Below are positions 13,703 to 16,885 of a stretch of 16,885 nucleotides of DNA, in pieces. Origin of the DNA: Chloroflexota bacterium (GTDB lineage: Bacteria > Chloroflexota > Anaerolineae > Anaerolineales > Villigracilaceae); NCBI GenBank assembly GCA_016191985.1, contig JACPVB010000037.1, positions 1 to 16,885 on the forward strand. The letters run 5' to 3'. Below the pieces are notes generated by a model, which worked only from the letters and a program-made list of their open reading frames with translations, made no database searches and was not told the DNA's origin. How positions within the stretch are numbered: position 1 is the stretch's first letter; the number at the start of each line of letters is the position of its first letter. The position numbers were made by a program, and so were the translations under genes.

Positions 13703-15124
13703 CTAAATATCGCCCGGCTCATCCGCCATGCGGACAATGCGAGGGGTGAATTTGCCGAGCACATCCACCAGGTCATGCTGGGCGGCGATGACCTCTTCAA
13801 TGGGCTTGTAAGCCTGCGGTGATTCATCGATGCCGCCGCCGAGCAGGGTGACGCCGCGTTCTTTAAGATATTCATCGCGCGCCGACCTGCTGATGGAATT
13901 GATGGCGGCTTTGCGGCTCATCAAACGCCCCGCTCCATGTGAAGCGGATTTGAGCGACTCGCTCACGCCCCGTCCACTCACCACGTAACCTGCATCTCCC
14001 ATCGAGCCGGGGATGACTCCGAGCACGCCAACGCCGGCCGGCGTAGCTCCCTTGCGGTGGACAACCACATTGCGCCCATCGGGGAGAGTCTCGTGCCATG
14101 CGAAGTTATGGTGATTTTCGACAACCGCTGCCTCCTTCAAGCCAACCGCCGCAGCCACACGTTTGTGGATGATGTAATGATTTGCCGATGCAAATCTGCC
14201 AGCCAGCTCCATCGAGAGCCAGTACTCCTGACCATCTTCTGAATCAAGCGAGAGCCAGGCAAGATGCCGCACGCTTCTATCGAGGTCGGGGTGTTTTTCC
14301 ATGGCGAGTTTGCTGAAGCGGTCTGCAATTTTCGCGCCGACTCCGCGTGAGCCGCTGTGCGAAAGCAGCGCCAGATATTCTCCAGGTTTCAAACCGAACA
14401 TAGGCTCATGCAATCTAAACGAACCCCATTCCACAAAGTGATTGCCTGTGCCGCTTGTACCGAGTTGATTCATGGCGGTGTCTTTCAATGTCTTAAGCTG
14501 GCGGGTGGCGTACCAGGCCTCGTCATCCAATACTTCATGTTGGGCTTTCTTATTGCCCGTCCATTTTGCGCCCATGCCGAAGGCCGTCTGCTCCCACAGG
14601 GCGTCCTCGAACATGCCTTTCTTTTGCCCAAGCAAATGCGGTGAGACTTCGTAGATCGAGAGTCTCATGCGGCAGGCGATGTCCACACCGACAGCATAGG
14701 GGATGACGACGTTATCCGTCGCAAGCACGCCACCAATGGGGAGTCCATAGCCAACGTGAGCATCGGGCATCAACGCGCCAGTAACGGTAACTGGCAGGCG
14801 CATGGAGTTTTCCATTTGCTTGATGGCTTCCGCGTCGATCTGGTCGACGCCCCAAATGGGGAAGGGCAGGGGCGACTCGCGCAAATCTTCGGGATGCGAC
14901 TCCTCTTTTTGAGTGATCCGAATGCACTCGCGCGCGAGGTCTGCGAATAATGAATCGGCGAGGAAATTGCCGGGGTTTTCCCGAACAGCATCCAGTTGAT
15001 GAAGAACCGCCTCGCGGCCCAAGCCCTGGGCTGATAACTGCTCCGAGACGCTTTTTGCAATCCCGATGATTTTTCCATCGGGCCAGTTGTTTAATTTCAG
15101 GATTTTTCCTGTGATGATGTCCAT
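13703..15124 (-). CDS. rtcB: RtcB-type RNA-splicing ligase
   Basis: A 473-residue RtcB, a manganese- and GTP-dependent ligase that joins RNA 2',3'-cyclic phosphate or 3'-phosphate ends to 5'-hydroxyl ends. All catalytic residues known from the archaeal enzyme can be placed: metal ligands Asp148 and Cys151 (VGVDIACRM), His229 (GTGNHFVEW), His256 (LSHSGSRG), His338/His339 (ENHHNF) and the guanylylated His396 (SHGAGR). PDAHVGYGLPIGG (120-132) and GDAGYVVSGRG are also typical. The residue after Cys151, normally Gly, is Arg. No archease or rtcA is in the window, nor any RtcR-like regulator. The ATG at 15124 has AAGGA about nine bases upstream. It follows the SnoaL-like gene across a palindromic element and ends at a strong terminator. 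Confidence 0.95.
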   Translation of the reverse strand: MDIITGKILKLNNWPDGKIIGIAKSVSEQLSAQGLGREAVLHQLDAVRENPGNFLADSLFADLARECIRITQKEESHPEDLRESPLPFPIWGVDQIDAEAIKQMENSMRLPVTVTGALMPDAHVGYGLPIGGVLATDNVVIPYAVGVDIACRMRLSIYEVSPHLLGQKKGMFEDALWEQTAFGMGAKWTGNKKAQHEVLDDEAWYATRQLKTLKDTAMNQLGTSGTGNHFVEWGSFRLHEPMFGLKPGEYLALLSHSGSRGVGAKIADRFSKLAMEKHPDLDRSVRHLAWLSLDSEDGQEYWLSMELAGRFASANHYIIHKRVAAAVGLKEAAVVENHHNFAWHETLPDGRNVVVHRKGATPAGVGVLGVIPGSMGDAGYVVSGRGVSESLKSASHGAGRLMSRKAAINSISRSARDEYLKERGVTLLGGGIDESPQAYKPIEEVIAAQHDLVDVLGKFTPRIVRMADEPGDI

Positions 15125-15140
15125 GAGATTTTCCTTGGTC

Positions 15141-15199
15141 GTACTGCAAGGTTTACCTTGCGAATTCCAAATATAGGCGCAAAGTGAACTTTGCGGTAC
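15141..15199. repeat. Paired palindromic element B (REPIN-like), upstream of rtcB
   Basis: Two 16-base palindromes, GCAAGGTTTACCTTGC (15146-15161) and GCAAAGTGAACTTTGC (15179-15194), lie 33 bases centre to centre (about three helical turns) inside terminal inverted repeats GTAC(T)GCAA at 15141 and TTGC(G)GTAC ending at 15199. The two halves differ at one stem pair, G-C against A-T, and pairing is kept in both. On the minus strand the element starts at the last base of the SnoaL-like gene's TAG and ends about 16 bases before the rtcB ATG. Confidence 0.7.
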
Positions 15200-15627
15200 T
15201 AAATCGGATCAGGCGGGATGCAGGCTTCGTCAAAGTTAATGGTTGTGAAAATTTCGGCTTGCAAGACCCATACGCTTTTTTGTGTGCGCTGCCACTTGGC
15301 GGAATATACGCCCGATGCGTTGACCAACGTTCTTTCGGCAGTATAACTGCCTTCCCAATTTCCCAACTCTTGCGCGATGCCCCATGCTTCGTTGACAGTG
15401 ACCTCGCGCGGAGTTCGGCGATAGATGGCAGTTGGGTCATTATGGAAAAACTTTGCCCAACGTATTTCTTCCTCGTCGGCTCCGTGGAACTGGTCGCTGC
15501 GGCCGGTAATGAGATGATACGTGGGTGCGAGCAAGGTCCGTATAGTTTTTGAATCTTTCTTCGCGATGGCGAGATTGAAGCGTTCGCGTGCAGAGCGGAT
15601 CAGGTCGGAGGAGGTGGGTTGAGGCAT
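15199..15627 (-). CDS. NTF2/SnoaL-like (DUF4440-type) small protein
   Basis: A 142-residue single-domain protein that reads like the NTF2 fold: an N-terminal helix (SARERFNLAIAKKDSKTIRT), LLAPTYHLITGRSDQFHG with the acid-containing loop, then strands with TVNEAWGIAQELGNWEG and KWQRTQKSVWVLQAEIFT. Proteins of this size are cyclases, isomerases, or ligand-binding proteins of unknown substrate, and no specific activity can be assigned. There is no signal peptide. The ATG at 15627 has AAAGGAAA seven bases upstream. It lies between the ABC subunit gene and rtcB on the same strand, with a palindromic element on either side. Confidence 0.75.
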   Translation of the reverse strand: MPQPTSSDLIRSARERFNLAIAKKDSKTIRTLLAPTYHLITGRSDQFHGADEEEIRWAKFFHNDPTAIYRRTPREVTVNEAWGIAQELGNWEGSYTAERTLVNASGVYSAKWQRTQKSVWVLQAEIFTTINFDEACIPPDPI

Positions 15628-15639
15628 GATGTTTCCTTT

Positions 15640-15697
15640 GTTTGGAGTCGGACAGCTTGCTGTCCGAGTTCCAGAAGCAAGCTTCTGGATTCCAAAC
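15640..15697. repeat. Paired palindromic element C (REPIN-like), ABC-SnoaL gap
   Basis: A cloverleaf-like layout of three 7-base-pair stems. The terminal repeat is GTTTGGA (15640-15646) with TCCAAAC (15691-15697). Inside are CGGACAG-CTTG-CTGTCCG (15649-15666) and CCAGAAG-CAAG-CTTCTGG (15671-15688). The inner hairpins share an AGCTTGCT core in opposite orientations but differ in the outer stem bases, with both strands of each stem still complementary. On the minus strand it starts at the last base of the ABC gene's TAG codon and ends just ahead of the next gene's ribosome binding site. Confidence 0.75.
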
Positions 15698-16885
15698 TAA
15701 TTTTCTTCCAATTTCCAAAGTTCACGCATTTCTTGACTTGTTGCCAAGAGTTCATCGAGCGCGCCTTCCGACTCTATTTTGCCATCTTTGAGGACAATGA
15801 TGTGGTCGGCGCGTCGCAGCAGTGGACGGCGGTGGGAGACGACAAGGCAGGTTGAGTTATCTCTCTCGAATATTCGCTCCCAAAGTTGACTCTCTGTTTC
15901 GACATCCAGCGCGCTGGAGAGATCGTCGAAGACGACCAGCTCAGGCTCACGGACGAACATACGCGCGGCGGCGGAGCGTTGCATCTGTCCGCCAGAGAGT
16001 TTGACTCCGCGCGCGCCGACCATGGTTTCCAGGTTATCTTCAAGTTGTTCGAGGTCACGGTCCATGACGGCTAATTTGGTGGCGCGATAAATGTCATCGT
16101 CACTGCGATTGAGTCCGAGCAGGATGTTGTTTCGCAGGGTGTTGCTGAATAGGCGTGGCACTTGCGCGGTGTAGGCGCAGCGCGGTGGGACGAGGAAATC
16201 TCCAGGCAATTTAAGAATGTTTTCATTCCAACGAATCTCGCCTGATTCCAGTGTAAGCAATCCGAGCAGGGCGCGCAAGAGGGTTGTTTTGCCTGAACCT
16301 ATTCTGCCTGTGATCACTGTCAACGTGCCGCGCTCGATATTCAAACTGATGTCTGCGATGCCGTTCTGTGACCCAGGGTAGTGAAATGTCAAATGGTCAG
16401 CGGACAGGCTGCGGAGTGAGTCGGAGGCGGTTTTCGTCGGGTAGGTGACTTCGGGCAGCGGGCCTTCCAAATCCACCTGGCTGTGTTCAACGAGCGCGTT
16501 CAACGGCGCGTTTTCCATCAGGTGATACATGCGCTGAACGGAGACATCGAGTTGTTTGTAGCGCGCCGCCAACATGCCGCCGAAGGTGGTGAGGTCGCCC
16601 ATGCTTTGCAGGAGGTAAACGAAGAGCGAAAAATCGCCGAGGGTAAAATTGCCCGTGCGCATGGATTGACCCACGAGCACGAGAATAACGCCCGTGCCTA
16701 GCGTGGATGTGTTGCGATAGATCGAGCCGAGCACTTCATCAAAAAGTTTTTCACGAATGGTGAGGATGCGGCGCTGGTCATTGAGTTTGTGAAAGTAGCC
16801 GATGACATTCTTTTCAGCCGTGGCAACTTTGACGGCCTGCACCGCGCCGAAGAATTCACCGATGAAACCTGTCACTTTGCCGCCA
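15697..16885 (-). CDS. ABC exporter subunit (fused membrane and ATPase domain), N-terminus off right edge
   Basis: The last 395 codons of a half-transporter of the MsbA/Lmr type; the reading frame is still open at 16885. Counting from the Val codon at 16875, the membrane part supplies about two helices (57-72 and 80-100) after a cytoplasmic helix (VQAVKVATAEKNVIGYFHKL). The ATPase domain has Walker A GRIGSGKTT (190-198), Q-loop YTAQVPRLF (235-243), signature LSGGQ (293-297), Walker B VVFDD (314-318), D-loop SALD (321-324) and H-loop His348. The position normally held by the catalytic Glu is Asp318, as in the degenerate site of heterodimeric exporters, so a partner half-transporter gene may lie beyond the right edge. 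Substrate unknown. It is the upstream gene of the SnoaL-like and rtcB genes. Confidence 0.9.
   Translation of the reverse strand, partial: GGKVTGFIGEFFGAVQAVKVATAEKNVIGYFHKLNDQRRILTIREKLFDEVLGSIYRNTSTLGTGVILVLVGQSMRTGNFTLGDFSLFVYLLQSMGDLTTFGGMLAARYKQLDVSVQRMYHLMENAPLNALVEHSQVDLEGPLPEVTYPTKTASDSLRSLSADHLTFHYPGSQNGIADISLNIERGTLTVITGRIGSGKTTLLRALLGLLTLESGEIRWNENILKLPGDFLVPPRCAYTAQVPRLFSNTLRNNILLGLNRSDDDIYRATKLAVMDRDLEQLEDNLETMVGARGVKLSGGQMQRSAAARMFVREPELVVFDDLSSALDVETESQLWERIFERDNSTCLVVSHRRPLLRRADHIIVLKDGKIESEGALDELLATSQEMRELWKLEEN

Noticed and set aside
15184..15552. 122-codon plus-strand frame opposite the SnoaL-like gene
   Set aside because: Shadow of the minus-strand gene, which has a good ribosome binding site and NTF2-like sequence.

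Overview
The window looks like a chromosomal segment of a Chloroflexota bacterium, most likely class Anaerolineae. This is inferred from the style of the proteins (MreB, PBP2, the VTT protein, the Trx-DUF2892 fusion), from TTG starts on well-supported genes and from the gene order; it was not tested by any search. I see no rRNA, tRNA, CRISPR array, insertion sequence or phage gene. Almost all of the DNA is ordinary housekeeping coding sequence, and the less ordinary material is in the short gaps between genes.

Left part, minus strand (1-3497). In transcription order these are degV, a small DUF2892 membrane protein, a thioredoxin fused to a DUF2892 membrane domain, udk (uridine kinase), a cytoplasmic cyclophilin, and the N-terminal part of a VTT/DedA-like membrane protein that leaves the window at the left edge. 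degV has its own strong terminator. udk appears to have a -10 box so close to its ATG that the mRNA would be leaderless.

Centre, plus strand (3587-12923). A cell-shape and division locus: mreB, mreC, mreD, mrdA (PBP2), minC, minD, minE and a SEDS glycosyltransferase (rodA), followed by gltX. A good extended -10 promoter precedes mreB and a second TATAAT lies before minC. The elongation machinery (MreBCD, PBP2, RodA) builds lateral-wall peptidoglycan and MinCDE positions the division site, so this block controls rod growth and division-site choice. The minE-rodA gap holds two overlapping inverted repeats that can form mutually exclusive terminator and antiterminator stems. The rodA-gltX gap holds a REP-like terminator.

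Right part, minus strand (12990-16885). In transcription order these are a partial ABC exporter subunit with a degenerate Walker B site (runs off the right edge), an NTF2/SnoaL-like small protein, rtcB (RNA ligase), a terminator plus new promoter, and a small class III nucleotidyl cyclase that converges on gltX across a bidirectional terminator.

The most unusual signal is a set of three paired-palindrome elements (821-918, 15141-15199, 15640-15697). Each has two short hairpins facing each other inside terminal inverted repeats, and each begins exactly at the stop codon of the upstream minus-strand gene. Their sequences differ but their design is the same, and in two of them the half-elements differ by changes that keep the base pairing. 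This resembles REPIN architecture and may be an undescribed family or class of intercistronic structured elements.
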